Shown here in pieces: positions 1-12,746 of a stretch of 64,000 nt of DNA. Where the stretch lies: contig NZ_CP069338.1 of assembly GCF_016859125.1 (NCBI RefSeq), positions 11,039,501-11,103,500 on the forward strand. Reading direction: 5' to 3'. The notes beneath the pieces are model-generated. The model saw nothing but the letters and a program-made list of their open reading frames with translations, did not search any database and was not told the DNA's origin. This stretch comes from Archangium violaceum. Lineage in GTDB: Bacteria > Myxococcota > Myxococcia > Myxococcales > Myxococcaceae. Numbering within the stretch: the first letter of the stretch is position 1; each line of letters begins with the position of its first letter. The translations under genes and the position numbers were made by a program.

Positions 1-425
1 CGGCTGGAATCGAGCCCGGAACGGCCGTTGGCTGCGCGCTCGCCCCGGCCAAGGACAAGGGCTACATCATGACCATCGACGCGTTCGCCTTCTCCAACGC
101 GAAGGACAAGGCGAGCCGCGAGGCCCAGAAGCTGATGGCGAACATCATCATGGACCCGGCGGTCCAGATCGCCTTCAACAAGAGCAAGGGCTCCATTCCC
201 GTCCGGACCGACGTGCCCAGCGACTCCTTCGACGTCTGCGCCAGACTGGGAATGGAGACGCTCAAGGACCCGAAGGCGCAGCTGGCGAGCTCCGGCCTGT
301 TCGGCCTGCCGAGCGCGGTCTCTGGCGCCATCGATGATGCGATCTCCCAGTTCTGGAACACCCGGACGATGACGCCCGAGCAGGGACGCGCGCTCTTCAT
401 CAAGACGATCGCGAGCGCGAAGTGA
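1..425 (+). CDS. Sugar ABC transporter substrate-binding protein, C-terminal part (cut by window start)
   Basis: The reading frame is open from base 3 and ends at 425, so about 140 C-terminal residues are seen and the N-terminus lies outside the window. The visible part has the end of a family-1 extracellular solute-binding protein: a 'GYIMTIDAFAFS' strand, helices of the hinge region and a closing 'PEQGRALFIKTIASAK' tail. The function is inferred mostly from position: two MalF/MalG-type permeases and a MalK/UgpC-type ATPase follow on the same strand. A 9-bp stem-loop lies just after the stop, as is common between a binding-protein gene and its permeases. The cargo is probably an oligosaccharide; the cellulase genes downstream suggest a cello-oligosaccharide, but this is inference. 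Confidence 0.75.
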   Translation, partial: AGIEPGTAVGCALAPAKDKGYIMTIDAFAFSNAKDKASREAQKLMANIIMDPAVQIAFNKSKGSIPVRTDVPSDSFDVCARLGMETLKDPKAQLASSGLFGLPSAVSGAIDDAISQFWNTRTMTPEQGRALFIKTIASAK

Positions 426-435
426 GACAGCGTCG

Positions 436-460
436 CCGGGGTGGATGAGTCCCACCCCGG
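436..460 (+). promoter_or_regulatory. Intercistronic stem-loop after binding-protein gene
   Basis: A perfect 9-bp stem (436-444 pairs with 452-460) with a 7-nt loop lies 10 bases after the binding-protein stop. No T-run follows, so it is better read as an mRNA-stabilising or partial-attenuation hairpin than a full terminator. Such hairpins let the binding protein be made in excess over the membrane subunits. Confidence 0.45.
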
Positions 461-508
461 AGACCGCCCTCCCCTACCCCTGGCATTCAACGGCGGACGG
501 ACCATCTC

Positions 509-1456
509 ATGATGAACGCACAACAACAGCCGTCCGCGGTGACGATGCCGCGCGCGGAGAGCTCTCCGGCCGGTAGGCGCTCTCGCCTGTCGTCCAGCAC
601 GGCGGCCAGGATCGCGCTCATTCCAGCCGCGCTCATCACGGTCGTATGTTTCTATGTCTTCGTCGGCTGGACGATCCTCATCTCGATGACGCGGTCCCGG
701 CTGCTGCCGGTCTACAACTTCGTCGGGCTCGATCAATACAAGCGCCTGTTCGCCAACGACCGGTGGTGGACGGCGATGGAGAACCTGGCCATCCACGGCA
801 CGCTGTTCATCCTGGGCTGCACCGTGATTGGTTATGCGCTCGCCATCATGCTCGACCGCATCACCCGGGGCGAGAGCCTGTTCCGCACCGTGTTCATGCT
901 GCCGTTGTCGATGTCGTTCATCGTCACCGGTGCCATCTGGCAATGGCTGCTCAACCCGACGCTCGGCATCCAGGACGCGGTGCGTGATCTCGGTTGGACG
1001 GATTTCGTCTTCAACTGGATCGTCCGGCCCGACCGCGCGATCTACACGCTGGCCATCGCTGGCATCTGGCAACAGGTCGGGTTGTGCATGGCGCTCTTCC
1101 TCGCGGGCCTGCGCGGCATCGACCCCAATATCTGGAAGGCGACACGGGTCGATGGCATCCCCACCTGGCGCGTCTACACCAACATCATCACGCCGATGTT
1201 GAGGCCGGTGTTCTTCTCCGTGTTCGTTCTGCTGTCCGCGCTGGTCCTCAAGTCCTTCGATCTCGTCGTGGCGCTGACCGGTGGTGGTCCCGGCTTCTCC
1301 TCCGATCTGCCGGCGCGGTTCGTGGTCGATCACATCCTCAATCGCCAGGAGCTGGGGCTGGGCGCCGCTGGTGCCTTCATGATGCTCTGCACCATCGCGG
1401 CGGTCGTCTCCCCGTACGTCTATTACGAGCTCCGCACGCCGCGGAAGGAGGCTTGA
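509..1456 (+). CDS. Sugar ABC transporter permease (MalF/UgpA type)
   Basis: A 315-residue inner-membrane subunit of a carbohydrate importer. After a short cytoplasmic N-terminus there are about six hydrophobic segments, beginning 'ALIPAALITVVCFYVFVGW'. The EAA-loop region that contacts the ATPase is visible as 'IDPNIWKATRVDGIPTWRVY' around residues 200-220, followed by the usual 'ITPMLRPV' segment. Length and motif order fit the binding-protein-dependent MalF family. Its stop overlaps the start of the next permease by one base (TGATG at 1454-1458), indicating translational coupling. Substrate is not readable from sequence; genomic context suggests a plant-polysaccharide sugar. Confidence 0.9.
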   Translation: MMNAQQQPSAVTMPRAESSPAGRRSRLSSSTAARIALIPAALITVVCFYVFVGWTILISMTRSRLLPVYNFVGLDQYKRLFANDRWWTAMENLAIHGTLFILGCTVIGYALAIMLDRITRGESLFRTVFMLPLSMSFIVTGAIWQWLLNPTLGIQDAVRDLGWTDFVFNWIVRPDRAIYTLAIAGIWQQVGLCMALFLAGLRGIDPNIWKATRVDGIPTWRVYTNIITPMLRPVFFSVFVLLSALVLKSFDLVVALTGGGPGFSSDLPARFVVDHILNRQELGLGAAGAFMMLCTIAAVVSPYVYYELRTPRKEA

Positions 1457-2301
1457 TGCGCTACCAGCGGCTCGTTCTCTATCTTCTGCTGACCTCCGCC
1501 ACACTGGCGATGCTGGCGCCGATCCTGATCATGGTCTCGACCTCGCTGAAGCCGATGGACGAGATCCGCGACGGCAGCTTGTTCGCGTTGCCTCAGGCCC
1601 CGACACTGGCCGCCTGGGGAAAGGCCTGGGGCAGCGCCTGCATTGGTGCTTCCTGTGAGGGGCTCTCGGGACAGTTCGCCAACTCCTTCGTGATCGTCCT
1701 GCCGTCGCTCTTCCTGTCGGTCGGGCTGGGCGCGTTGACGGGCTACGCACTCAGCCTGTGGCGTGTCCCCTACGCCAATATCCTGTTCGGCGCGATCCTC
1801 GTCGGCCTCTTCATTCCGCCCCAGGTGACGCTCTACCCGATGATCGTGATGATCCGGGAGCTCGGCCTGTTCGGCTCGGTGCCCGGACTCGTGTTGGTCC
1901 ACGTCATCTGGGGCCTGGCCTTCGTCACGCTGTTGTTCCGCAACTTCTTCCAGTCGGTGCCGCAGGATCTGCTCAAGGCCGCGCGGATCGACGGTGCCGG
2001 CTTCCTCGCGATCTTCTGGTACGTGATGTTGCCGCTGTCACTGCCGGTCTTCGCCGTCGCGATGATCCTTCAGTTCACCTACATCTGGAACGACTTCCTG
2101 CTGGGCTTGACCTTCAGCAGCCCGGAGAGCCAGCCGGTGACCGTGGCGCTGAACAACCTGGTCGGCTCGCAGTTCGGTGAGCAGGAATACAACCTCAACA
2201 TGGCCGCGACCATGCTGACGGCACTTCCAACCGTGCTCGTCTATCTCTTCTCCGGCCGTCTCTTCGTTCGCGGCATCGCAGCCGGCGCCGTCAAGGGCTG
2301 A
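1456..2301 (+). CDS. Sugar ABC transporter permease (MalG/UgpE type)
   Basis: A 281-residue second permease. ATG at 1456 shares its A with the preceding stop codon, with GGAGG just upstream in the end of the first permease gene. The protein opens with '[20 protein letters not shown]' and has about six membrane spans. The EAA loop reads '[20 protein letters not shown]' and is followed by '[11 protein letters not shown]', the classic MalG-family pattern. It should pair with the MalF-type subunit to form the translocation channel, with the ATPase gene 10 bases downstream. Longer open frames that start earlier only overlap the first permease and are not used. Confidence 0.9.
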   Translation: MRYQRLVLYLLLTSATLAMLAPILIMVSTSLKPMDEIRDGSLFALPQAPTLAAWGKAWGSACIGASCEGLSGQFANSFVIVLPSLFLSVGLGALTGYALSLWRVPYANILFGAILVGLFIPPQVTLYPMIVMIRELGLFGSVPGLVLVHVIWGLAFVTLLFRNFFQSVPQDLLKAARIDGAGFLAIFWYVMLPLSLPVFAVAMILQFTYIWNDFLLGLTFSSPESQPVTVALNNLVGSQFGEQEYNLNMAATMLTALPTVLVYLFSGRLFVRGIAAGAVKG

Positions 2302-2311
2302 GGACCTGGCA

Positions 2312-3400
2312 ATGCATGGAGTCAGACTCGAATCCGTCCGCAAGGCATATGGTTCGCAGGTCATCATCGATGACATCGATCTGCAGATCGAGGACGGCGA
2401 ATTCCTGGTGTTGCTCGGGCCGTCGGGCTGCGGCAAGTCCACGCTGCTCAACATGATCGCGGGCCTCGAGCCGGTGACGAGCGGCCGTATCCTCATTGGC
2501 GGCCGAGACGTGACGGGGCTCGAGCCAGACGAGCGCGACATCGCCATGGTGTTCCAGTCCTATGCGCTCTACCCGACCATGTCGGTGCGCAAGAACATCA
2601 GCTTCGGCTTGAAGATGCGCGGGACGCCCAAGGAGGAGATGGACCGAAAGGTCGATGACGTGGCACGCCTGCTGCGCATCGAGCACCTCCTGGATCGTCG
2701 GCCGGCCAATCTGTCCGGAGGCCAGCAGCAGCGTGTCGCCATCGGCCGCGCGTTGGTACGCGAACCGTCGGTCTTCCTCTTCGACGAGCCGCTCAGCAAC
2801 CTCGACGCCAAGCTGCGCGCCGACATGCGTGTCGAGCTCAAGAAGCTGCATGAGCGGGTCGGCCGCACCATGGTCTATGTCACGCATGACCAGATCGAGG
2901 CGATGACGATGGCCACGCGCATCGTCGTGCTCGACCAGGGCCGCATCCAGCAATGCGACAGGCCGGAGGTCATCTACGAGCAACCCGCCAACCGCTTCGT
3001 CGCATCCTTCGTCGGCGCACCGACCATGAACTTCCTCGACGGGCGCCTGACCCGGAGCGGCGATTGCCCGGCGATTGCCTGCCACGACGCGGTCATCCCC
3101 CTGCCCGGGCTGGACAGCGCTTCGGAGCTGAAGGAGGGACGCCCCATCGTGTTGGGCCTGCGGCCCGAGCACGTTCAGCGCGCCGAGAGGGGCGGCGCCG
3201 GCACGATTCAGGCAGTGCCTCTGATGTCGGAGCCGACGGGCCCCGACATGTTCGTGCGGATGACGCTCGGCGGTAACGAGATCACGGCCCGCCTGTCGAC
3301 CGACGAGAAGGTCGAACGCAATGCGCCACTCCCCATCCGGATCGATGGCCGGCGGGTCTCTCTTTTCTCGCCGGACAACGGTCGTCGGCTGATCTCGTGA
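2312..3400 (+). CDS. Sugar ABC transporter ATP-binding protein (MalK/UgpC type)
   Basis: A 362-residue ATPase that energises the importer. Walker A is '[11 protein letters not shown]', the ABC signature is '[19 protein letters not shown]', Walker B is '[16 protein letters not shown]' and the switch His is in '[12 protein letters not shown]'. The C-terminal third is a TOBE/OB-type regulatory domain ('GLRPEHVQ' onward) as in MalK and UgpC. Such ATPases can serve several importers. Start ATG 2312 is preceded by GAGGA and lies 10 bases after the permease stop, completing a four-gene operon with the binding protein. An 11-bp hairpin follows the stop. Confidence 0.93.
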   Translation: MHGVRLESVRKAYGSQVIIDDIDLQIEDGEFLVLLGPSGCGKSTLLNMIAGLEPVTSGRILIGGRDVTGLEPDERDIAMVFQSYALYPTMSVRKNISFGLKMRGTPKEEMDRKVDDVARLLRIEHLLDRRPANLSGGQQQRVAIGRALVREPSVFLFDEPLSNLDAKLRADMRVELKKLHERVGRTMVYVTHDQIEAMTMATRIVVLDQGRIQQCDRPEVIYEQPANRFVASFVGAPTMNFLDGRLTRSGDCPAIACHDAVIPLPGLDSASELKEGRPIVLGLRPEHVQRAERGGAGTIQAVPLMSEPTGPDMFVRMTLGGNEITARLSTDEKVERNAPLPIRIDGRRVSLFSPDNGRRLIS

Positions 3401-3406
3401 AGTCTC

Positions 3407-3438
3407 CGCGGCCTGCCTGCCGCTCCGGGCAGGCCGCG
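3407..3438 (+). terminator. Probable end-of-operon hairpin for the ABC transporter genes
   Basis: An 11-bp perfect GC-rich stem (3407-3417 with 3428-3438) and a 10-nt loop begin 7 bases after the ATPase stop. There is no T-tract, so termination may be Rho-assisted. Confidence 0.45.
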
Positions 3439-3951
3439 TGAGCAGCTCAGGAGCGACGAGCGCCAGGGCAAGCCCCGCGCTCTGACGGACAGCCAGGCGC
3501 GAAGCTCTGACGCGGGGTCACGCGAGGAGCACCGCCAGCAGCGGCTCGAGCGGACCGTCTTCCACAACCCTCATCATTGGCGAACACCACCAACCCAGGA
3601 CGGGTTTGGTGGTGTTTGTGCTTCCCGCGGTCGTTCCTCCTTCGCTTTTTCTCATACATATCCATGAACATGGAAAAACCGTATTCGCTTGCATCTCAGA
3701 ATTGATTGGTGTACCAGAAGAATCAGCGGAGCCCTGAGTCACCCCGACAGTCGTGCTCATCTCCACCCCTCTGATTCCCGCCTGAACCTCCAACACGATC
3801 CTCTCCAGGGACCGAGCGCTTCCAGCAGAAACGGTGTCTTCGGACACCGTCTGAAAGGCTGGCACCTCGATAGTCATCTCGTCATGGCTTCTGGAAGCGC
3901 TGGAGGCAAGTGGGGAGCAGACAGTCGTTCGTCGTTCGCGCAGTCAACCCC
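3439..3951. promoter_or_regulatory. Leader/intergenic region before the cellulase genes, with three inverted repeats
   Basis: No convincing gene lies in these roughly 510 bases. Three structures are visible. At 3585-3614 an almost perfect 12-13-bp inverted repeat (one extra A in the right arm). At 3661-3674 the palindrome TCCATGAACATGGA, an operator-like dyad in the most AT-rich part. At 3831-3850 an exact 8-bp stem closed by a TTCG loop (ACGGTGTC-TTCG-GACACCGT), which as RNA would be a stable UUCG hairpin about 115 nt before the GH48 start. The region probably carries the promoter and post-transcriptional control of the cellulase genes; no confident -35/-10 pair was found. Confidence 0.5.
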
Positions 3952-3963
3952 GAGGAGGAAGTG

Positions 3964-6666
3964 ATGTTCTTGCGTTCTCTCAAATCAGCTGTGACGCAGG
4001 CTCTCTGTCTGACGGTAGCGGTTGCCGCCCCCGCGCAAGCCATTGCCGCAACGCACAACAAGCCAGCGCGCCCCCTGGCCGTGGCTCTCGCTGGAGAGTC
4101 CACCTATACGCAGCGGTTCCTCGAGCAGTACAACAAGATCAAGGACCCGGCGAACGGGTACTTCAGTCCCAAGGGCGTGCCCTATCACTCCGTCGAGACC
4201 CTGATGGTCGAGGCTCCGGACCATGGGCACGAGACCACCTCGGAGGCCTACAGCTACTGGCTGTGGCTGGAGGCGGAGTATGGCCATGTGACGGGCGACT
4301 GGGCGCCCTTCAACGCCGCCTGGGCCAACATGGAGAAGTACATCATCCCGTCCCAGGCGGATCAGCCGACCAACTCGTTCTACCAGGCGAGCAAGCCGGC
4401 CACGTATGCCGGTGAGTGGGATCTGCCGAGCCAGTACCCTTCCCCGCTGCGCGCGGATGTGGCGGTCGGAAGCGATCCCATCGCGGGTGAGCTGAAGGCC
4501 ACGTATGGCACCAGCGACATCTATGGCATGCACTGGTTGCTGGACGTGGACAACTGGTATGGCTACGGCCGGTGCGGAGATGGCACGACCTCTCCGTCGT
4601 ACATCAACACCTTCCAGCGCGGCTCACAGGAGTCCGTGTGGGAGACGGTTCCGCATCCCTCGTGCGATACCTTCACCTGGGGCAAGCCGGGACAGGGCTT
4701 CATGAGCCTCTTCACGGGAGACGCCAACTACTCCCGCCAGTGGCGCTACACCAACGCGCCGGACGCGGATGCCCGCGCCGTTCAGGCCGCGTACTGGGCC
4801 TACACCTGGGCGAAGGAGCAGGGCAAGGAGAGCCAGGTCGCTGACGTGATGAAGAAGGCGGCCAAGATGGGCGACTATCTCCGCTACGCGATGTTCGACA
4901 AGTACTTCAAGCGTATCGGACAGTGCATTGGAGAGACCGCCTGCCCCGCGGGCACTGGCAAGGACAGCATGCATTACCTGCTGTCGTGGTACTACTCGTG
5001 GGGTGGTGCCATTGACACGAGTGGTGGTTGGGCCTGGCGTATCGGCTCGAGCCACAGCCACTTCGGGTACCAGAATCCGATGGCGGCCTACGTCCTGAGC
5101 AACGCGTCGTTCCTGCGGCCCCAGTCCGCGACCGGCGCCGCCGACTGGGCGACGAGCTTGCAGCGGCAGATCGAGTTCTACACGTGGTTGCAGTCGGCCG
5201 AGGGTGGCTTCGCGGGCGGCGCCACGAACAGCTGGAAGGGCCGTTACGCTCAGCCGGAGAGCGCGTCGTCCTTCTACGGCATGTACTACGACTGGCGCCC
5301 CGTCTACCACGACCCCGCGAGCAACCAGTGGTTCGGTTTCCAGGCGTGGTCCGTGCAGCGCGTGGCGGAGTACTACTACGTCACGGGTGACGCCAAGGCC
5401 AAGAAGATGCTCGACAAGTGGGTGGCCTGGGCGTCCCAGCACACCACGCTCACCGCGGACGGCAAGTTCCAGGTTCCGAGCACCCTGCAGTGGACGGGTG
5501 AGCCGGACACCTGGAACCCGGCCAACCCGGGCAGCAACAGCAACCTGCACGTGACGGTCCTGGACTACACCAACGACGTCGGTGTGACCGCGGCCTACGC
5601 GCGTACGCTGATCTTCTACGCGGCCAAGTCCGGCAACACGAGCGCCAAGACCCTGGCCAAGGAACTGCTCGACCGGATGTGGGCGAACTACCAGACCCCG
5701 AAGGGCGTGGCCGTGCCCGAGAAGCGTGAGGACTACAAGCGCTTCGACGACACCTACAACCCGACGACGGGCGACGGCGTCTTCATCCCGTCGGGCTGGA
5801 CGGGAACGAACGCGCAGGGTGCGACGATCGACTCGAACGCGACGTTCATCAGCCTGCGTCCGAAGTACCGGCAGGATCCGGATTGGCCGAAGGTTCAGAG
5901 CTTCCTGAACGGCGGCCCGGTGCCCGAGTTCACCTACCACCGCTTCTGGGCCCAGGCGGACATCGCCATGGCCATGGCGGACTACGCGCGGCTGCTGGAT
6001 GGAGGCACCACCCCGCCTCCCGCGGGCATCGTGACCTCCTCGAGCGACGTCAGCGTGCCCGAGGGCGCGTCCGCGAGCTTCACGGTGAGCCTGTCCGCGG
6101 CGCCGACGAGCAATGTCACGGTCTCCGTGGCCAAGGCCTCCGGTGACGCGGATCTGTTCGTGTCGTCCGGGTCCACGCTGACCTTCACGCCCGCGAACTG
6201 GAACGTGGGTCAGACCGTCACCCTCGGTGCGGTGGAGGACGCGGATGAGCTCAACGGGACCGCGCAGTTCAAGCTGACGGCGAGCGGCCTCCCGGCGGTG
6301 TCGGTCAACGCGACGGAGATCGACAATGACATCGCGCCTCCCCCGACCTGCACGCTGACCGTGGATACCAGCAATGACTGGGGCTCCGGTCATGTCGGAC
6401 GGGTCATCCTACAGAACGATGGGACGCAGCCCCTGACGAACTGGAAGGTCAGCTGGACGGCCACCAACGACTTCACCATCAACAACTACTGGAACGGAGT
6501 CTTCACGAAGACGGGCCGCTCGCTCGAGGTGACGCCCCAGGGCAACTCCACGGTCCAGCCCGGCAGCAGCATCGAGGCCGGCTTCGTGGCGAACTACAGC
6601 GGCGCGAAGCCGGTGCCCAGCGGTGCTCGCGTGGAAGGGCAGAACTGCACCATCAATGTGAAGTGA
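3964..6666 (+). CDS. GH48 exocellulase (cellobiohydrolase) with Calx-beta-like domain and CBM2
   Basis: A 900-residue secreted enzyme expected to release cellobiose processively from cellulose chain ends. Start ATG 3964 is chosen because GAGGAGG sits at 3952-3958 and the protein then begins with a signal peptide ('[18 protein letters not shown]' to 'AQAIAA'). The catalytic domain covers about residues 40-690; '[19 protein letters not shown]' holds the GH48 acid Glu. A Pro-rich linker leads to a Calx-beta-like module ('[19 protein letters not shown]') at about 695-785, then a CBM2 cellulose-binding module beginning '[17 protein letters not shown]' with conserved Trp residues and paired Cys. 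It heads the secreted-cellulase cluster and is followed by a strong intrinsic terminator. A GH48 is known from Myxobacter sp. AL-1, so the family is not foreign to myxobacteria. Confidence 0.95.
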   Translation: MFLRSLKSAVTQALCLTVAVAAPAQAIAATHNKPARPLAVALAGESTYTQRFLEQYNKIKDPANGYFSPKGVPYHSVETLMVEAPDHGHETTSEAYSYWLWLEAEYGHVTGDWAPFNAAWANMEKYIIPSQADQPTNSFYQASKPATYAGEWDLPSQYPSPLRADVAVGSDPIAGELKATYGTSDIYGMHWLLDVDNWYGYGRCGDGTTSPSYINTFQRGSQESVWETVPHPSCDTFTWGKPGQGFMSLFTGDANYSRQWRYTNAPDADARAVQAAYWAYTWAKEQGKESQVADVMKKAAKMGDYLRYAMFDKYFKRIGQCIGETACPAGTGKDSMHYLLSWYYSWGGAIDTSGGWAWRIGSSHSHFGYQNPMAAYVLSNASFLRPQSATGAADWATSLQRQIEFYTWLQSAEGGFAGGATNSWKGRYAQPESASSFYGMYYDWRPVYHDPASNQWFGFQAWSVQRVAEYYYVTGDAKAKKMLDKWVAWASQHTTLTADGKFQVPSTLQWTGEPDTWNPANPGSNSNLHVTVLDYTNDVGVTAAYARTLIFYAAKSGNTSAKTLAKELLDRMWANYQTPKGVAVPEKREDYKRFDDTYNPTTGDGVFIPSGWTGTNAQGATIDSNATFISLRPKYRQDPDWPKVQSFLNGGPVPEFTYHRFWAQADIAMAMADYARLLDGGTTPPPAGIVTSSSDVSVPEGASASFTVSLSAAPTSNVTVSVAKASGDADLFVSSGSTLTFTPANWNVGQTVTLGAVEDADELNGTAQFKLTASGLPAVSVNATEIDNDIAPPPTCTLTVDTSNDWGSGHVGRVILQNDGTQPLTNWKVSWTATNDFTINNYWNGVFTKTGRSLEVTPQGNSTVQPGSSIEAGFVANYSGAKPVPSGARVEGQNCTINVK

Positions 6667-6684
6667 GCTGTGTGAAGTGAGCTG

Positions 6685-6724
6685 AATGCAGCTCGACGGG
6701 GCATGGGGACCGTCGAGCTGCATT
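6685..6724 (+). terminator. Intrinsic terminator after GH48 gene
   Basis: A perfect 15-bp stem (6685-6699 with 6710-6724) with a 10-nt loop starts 18 bases after the GH48 stop, ends in TT and is followed by TTCTCG. This separates GH48 from GH9 transcription, at least partly. Confidence 0.75.
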
Positions 6725-6823
6725 TTCTCGTCGTGCACGGCGGCGGGGCGCGGATCGCGCTCCGCCGCGCGGATGATCCAGGCCTCCCAGGCCCTCACTC
6801 AACGAACACATCGAAGGAGCTGA

Positions 6824-9832
<3,009 letters not shown>

Positions 9833-9870
9833 AGCAGCACTCACGCATTGAGCACCAAGGAGGGATAGCC

Positions 9871-11166
9871 ATGCAAAAGCGAAGCAATGGTGTTTCGTGT
9901 GCCGCTGTCATCGGATTGACCACCCTGGGAGCGGTGCTGCCGCTCCAGGACGCATCTGCCCACGGAGGGATGACCTACCCCGCCACCAGGACCTATGCCT
10001 GCTACCTGGATGGCAAGGCCGGCGGGAATGGCGGTGACCTCCAGCCCACCAACCCGGCCTGCGTCGCCGCCGTGGCCGAGGGTGGCAAGAATCCGCTCTG
10101 GAACTGGTTCGGGAACCTCATCAGCAACGCGGCCGGCCGGCACCAGGAGATCATCCCGGATGGGAAGCTGTGCGGCCCCACCCCGCTCTTCGATGCCTAC
10201 AACATGGTCCACCCGGACTGGCCAGCGACCCCACTGCAGGCCGGTACCACCATCACCATCCGGTACAACGCGTGGGCACCGCACCCCGGCACCTGGTACC
10301 AGTACGTGACCAAAGATGGGTGGGATCCGAGCCAGCCCCTGAAGTGGTCCGACCTCGAGCTGTTCAACACGGTCACCAACCCCCCCATCAACGGAAGCGG
10401 TCCCGAGGGTCCCGAGTACACGTGGAGCGCGCAGTTGCCGACTGGCAAGAGCGGCCAGCACATCATCTATTCCATCTGGGAGCGCTCGGACAGCCCGGAG
10501 GCCTTCTACAACTGCTCCGACGTGGTCTTCGACAGCGGGGCGCCGGACGACGAGGCGCCCACCGCACCCGGGGCGCCGACCGCGAGCGGCGTGACGGGCA
10601 CGACCGCCCAGCTGAGCTGGTCCGCCGCGCGCGACAACATGGGCGTGACCGGCTACGAGGTGTACCGGGCGAACGGCGCTTCCGGTGAGCTGGTGGCCTC
10701 GCCCACCGGAACCTCCACCAGCCTCACGGGCCTCACGCCCTCGACCTCGTACACCTTCTACGTGGTCGCTCGTGACGCCGCTGGCAACCGCTCTCCCGCG
10801 TCTCCCGCTGTCACCTTCACCACGGCCGAGACCCCGCCCGCCGGGAACTGCGAGGTGGCCTACAGCGAGCCCAACAAGTGGTTCGGTGGGTTCACCGGCA
10901 ACATCCAGATCACCAACACCGGCTCCAGCACGATCTCCGGTTGGAAGCTGCAGTGGGACTACACGGATGGCCAGACGGTCACCAACGGCTGGAGCGCGAA
11001 GCTCTCCCAGCAGGGCACCACGGTGACCGCCGAGAACGAGGCCTGGAGCGGAACCATCCCGCCGAACGGCTCGGTCACCTTCGGGTTCAACGCGAACGCG
11101 TCGGGGTCCAACCTGCCGGCACCGTCCGCCTTCACCCTCAACGGAACCCTCTGCTCCACTCCTTGA
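9871..11166 (+). CDS. AA10 lytic polysaccharide monooxygenase with FN3 and CBM2
   Basis: A 431-residue secreted copper enzyme that oxidatively cleaves crystalline cellulose or chitin. Signal peptide cleavage after 'LQDASA' leaves His as the mature N-terminus ('HGGMTYPATRTYACYL'), as needed for the copper brace. The second copper His is in 'AWAPHPGTWYQYVTK'. The AA10 domain covers about residues 31-225, an FN3 module about 232-325 ('PTAPGAPTASGVTGTTAQLS'), and a CBM2 about 333-431 ('CEVAYSEPNKWFGGFTGN'). The cellulose-type CBM2 and the GH48/GH9 neighbours favour cellulose as substrate. An AAGGAGGG ribosome site precedes ATG 9871, 38 bases after the GH9 stop, so GH9 and LPMO are probably co-transcribed. 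Confidence 0.93.
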   Translation: MQKRSNGVSCAAVIGLTTLGAVLPLQDASAHGGMTYPATRTYACYLDGKAGGNGGDLQPTNPACVAAVAEGGKNPLWNWFGNLISNAAGRHQEIIPDGKLCGPTPLFDAYNMVHPDWPATPLQAGTTITIRYNAWAPHPGTWYQYVTKDGWDPSQPLKWSDLELFNTVTNPPINGSGPEGPEYTWSAQLPTGKSGQHIIYSIWERSDSPEAFYNCSDVVFDSGAPDDEAPTAPGAPTASGVTGTTAQLSWSAARDNMGVTGYEVYRANGASGELVASPTGTSTSLTGLTPSTSYTFYVVARDAAGNRSPASPAVTFTTAETPPAGNCEVAYSEPNKWFGGFTGNIQITNTGSSTISGWKLQWDYTDGQTVTNGWSAKLSQQGTTVTAENEAWSGTIPPNGSVTFGFNANASGSNLPAPSAFTLNGTLCSTP

Positions 11167-11179
11167 GTTGAGGGCAACA

Positions 11180-11222
11180 CTCCGGGGTGGGTGCTCCCTG
11201 CCGCACCGCGCCCACCCCGGAG
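11180..11222 (+). terminator. Hairpin between LPMO and porin genes
   Basis: A perfect 12-bp stem (11180-11191 with 11211-11222) begins 14 bases after the LPMO stop. No T-run follows; it could terminate or limit read-through into the porin gene. Confidence 0.5.
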
Positions 11223-11276
11223 CCGTGGCTCCCCAGAACAGACGTGAATCCCCTACAGCCAGTGAAGAGAACCCTG

Positions 11277-12509
11277 ATGACGAACAAAGCCCTGCTCGCG
11301 GCCATCACCGCCACCTGTGCCGCCATGACGGCGCATGCCGACCCGCTTCCCATCCCCATCATCTTCTCGGGCTACATGCGCGCCGGGACTGGCATCAACG
11401 TTCGGGGTGGTACGCAAGTTTGCGCCGGCCTGCCCGGTGCCGACACCAAATGGCGTCTGGGTAACGAGTGTGACTACGTCATCGAGCCGAGCCTCAATGC
11501 CAGGCTCGTCTCGGCTTCGGGCTCTGACTGGCATGTGCACTTCATGCCCGGAATCTATCGCGCCTGGGGAGGCAAGGAGTTTCAAACCTACAACTCAGGG
11601 GTGGTCATTCCCGATAGCGGTACGGACGAGCTCGTGGCCCGCTTCGGTCAGGTCTATGCCTATGGGACCAACATCGCGGCGCTCGGCAATGGCAAGATCT
11701 GGGTGGGCCGGCGCTTCTACAACCGTCTCCAGACCGGCATCAACGACCAGTTCCTCGAGATCAACGATGGCGATGGTGCGGGCATCGAGGACATGAACGT
11801 CGTCGTGGGCAAGCTCAGCGTGGCCGCCATGCTGAACCCTCGCGGGAGTGCCAACAACAACCGCATCAGCGTGCCCGTACGACTGACTGGCATCAAGGAC
11901 CTGCCCGGCGGCGAGCTCGCCATGTACGTCACTCCGTCCGTGCAGCTCCGGAGCGATGACCAGGTGTCCTCCGACTCTCCGGCCCAGGAAGCGAATGGAC
12001 TGGCCGTGGGTCTCTACCAGACCCTGAACGGCGTCCTGTTCGGGGGCAACACGCTCGTCGGCTTGAAGATGGATTGGTACGGCACCACGCGCAACAGCCG
12101 CGTCGTGCTTCAGCAGTCGGCTTCCCTGGGTGGCACCATCATCGAGGGCCTGGCCGAGTACCGCATCAACAAGGCCGCTGGTAACGCTGGCAACAAGTGG
12201 TTTGGCATCGGCGTCCGCTCCGACACGCATGTCATCGGTCCCTTCCGCGTGCTGGCCGAGGCTGGCCATGACGTGGTCAAGCCGGACAACGGTGGGCACA
12301 CCCGCAACATGACCAAGCTCACCCTGGCGACGGCGGTGTCCGCGGGCGATCAGGCCAGCTCCCGCCCGACGGTCCGTCTATTCGTCACGCACGCCATCTG
12401 GGACGAGGCGGCTCGCTTGAGCTTCGACCCGACGTCGCGTCTGCGTCAGGTGTTTGGTGACCAGAGGGCTGGCACCTCGGTGGGTCTCCAGGCCGAAGCC
12501 TGGTGGTGA
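11277..12509 (+). CDS. LamB-like carbohydrate porin (maltoporin family)
   Basis: A 410-residue outer-membrane beta-barrel. Start ATG 11277 gives a signal peptide ending 'MTAHA'. The mature N-terminus 'GYMRAGTGINVRGGTQVC' followed by 'KWRLGNECDYVIE' closely matches the start of LamB/maltoporins, including the Cys pair and the RLGNE motif. The last residues 'LQAEAWW' are aromatic, the usual signal for barrel assembly. Length fits an 18-stranded sugar porin. Its position right after cellulases and an LPMO suggests it passes cello-oligosaccharides into the periplasm for the ABC importer at the left end. LamB proteins are best known from Gammaproteobacteria; a copy in a myxobacterial cellulase locus is noteworthy. 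Substrate is inferred. Confidence 0.8.
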   Translation: MTNKALLAAITATCAAMTAHADPLPIPIIFSGYMRAGTGINVRGGTQVCAGLPGADTKWRLGNECDYVIEPSLNARLVSASGSDWHVHFMPGIYRAWGGKEFQTYNSGVVIPDSGTDELVARFGQVYAYGTNIAALGNGKIWVGRRFYNRLQTGINDQFLEINDGDGAGIEDMNVVVGKLSVAAMLNPRGSANNNRISVPVRLTGIKDLPGGELAMYVTPSVQLRSDDQVSSDSPAQEANGLAVGLYQTLNGVLFGGNTLVGLKMDWYGTTRNSRVVLQQSASLGGTIIEGLAEYRINKAAGNAGNKWFGIGVRSDTHVIGPFRVLAEAGHDVVKPDNGGHTRNMTKLTLATAVSAGDQASSRPTVRLFVTHAIWDEAARLSFDPTSRLRQVFGDQRAGTSVGLQAEAWW

Positions 12510-12578
12510 GCCGCCCAGCGCATCCGTTGCCACACCAAGAGAGGAGTCCCTACACCCCCTCCTGGCGAGGCGGACGAG

Positions 12579-12746
12579 CCCCTGTTCCCTCCACTGCTCG
12601 ACCAAACCCGCGTGGACGAACTGATGACCCGGGACCTCTACTGCGTCGGCGAGGAGATGCTCGCGGAGGAACGCATGGTGGTGGGCGTCCTCAGCGCGAT
12701 GGACATGGTCCGCTGGCTGGCGACCCTCCCACTCGGAGATAAGGCC
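12579..12746 (+). pseudogene. Remnant of a CBS-domain protein
   Basis: One frame keeps two ends of a CBS domain pushed together: 'VDELMTRDLYCVGEEM' (start of a CBS motif) and 'VVGVLSAMDMVRWLA' (its closing strand and helix), with the roughly 25 residues normally between them missing. The rest of the gene is absent and the frame runs on into the antisense of the hydrolase gene. Read as a deletion remnant, not a working protein. Confidence 0.5.

Noticed and set aside
4624-6393. 589-residue minus-strand frame opposite GH48
   Set aside because: Shadow frame with no start signal and Arg/Val/Gly-rich composition.
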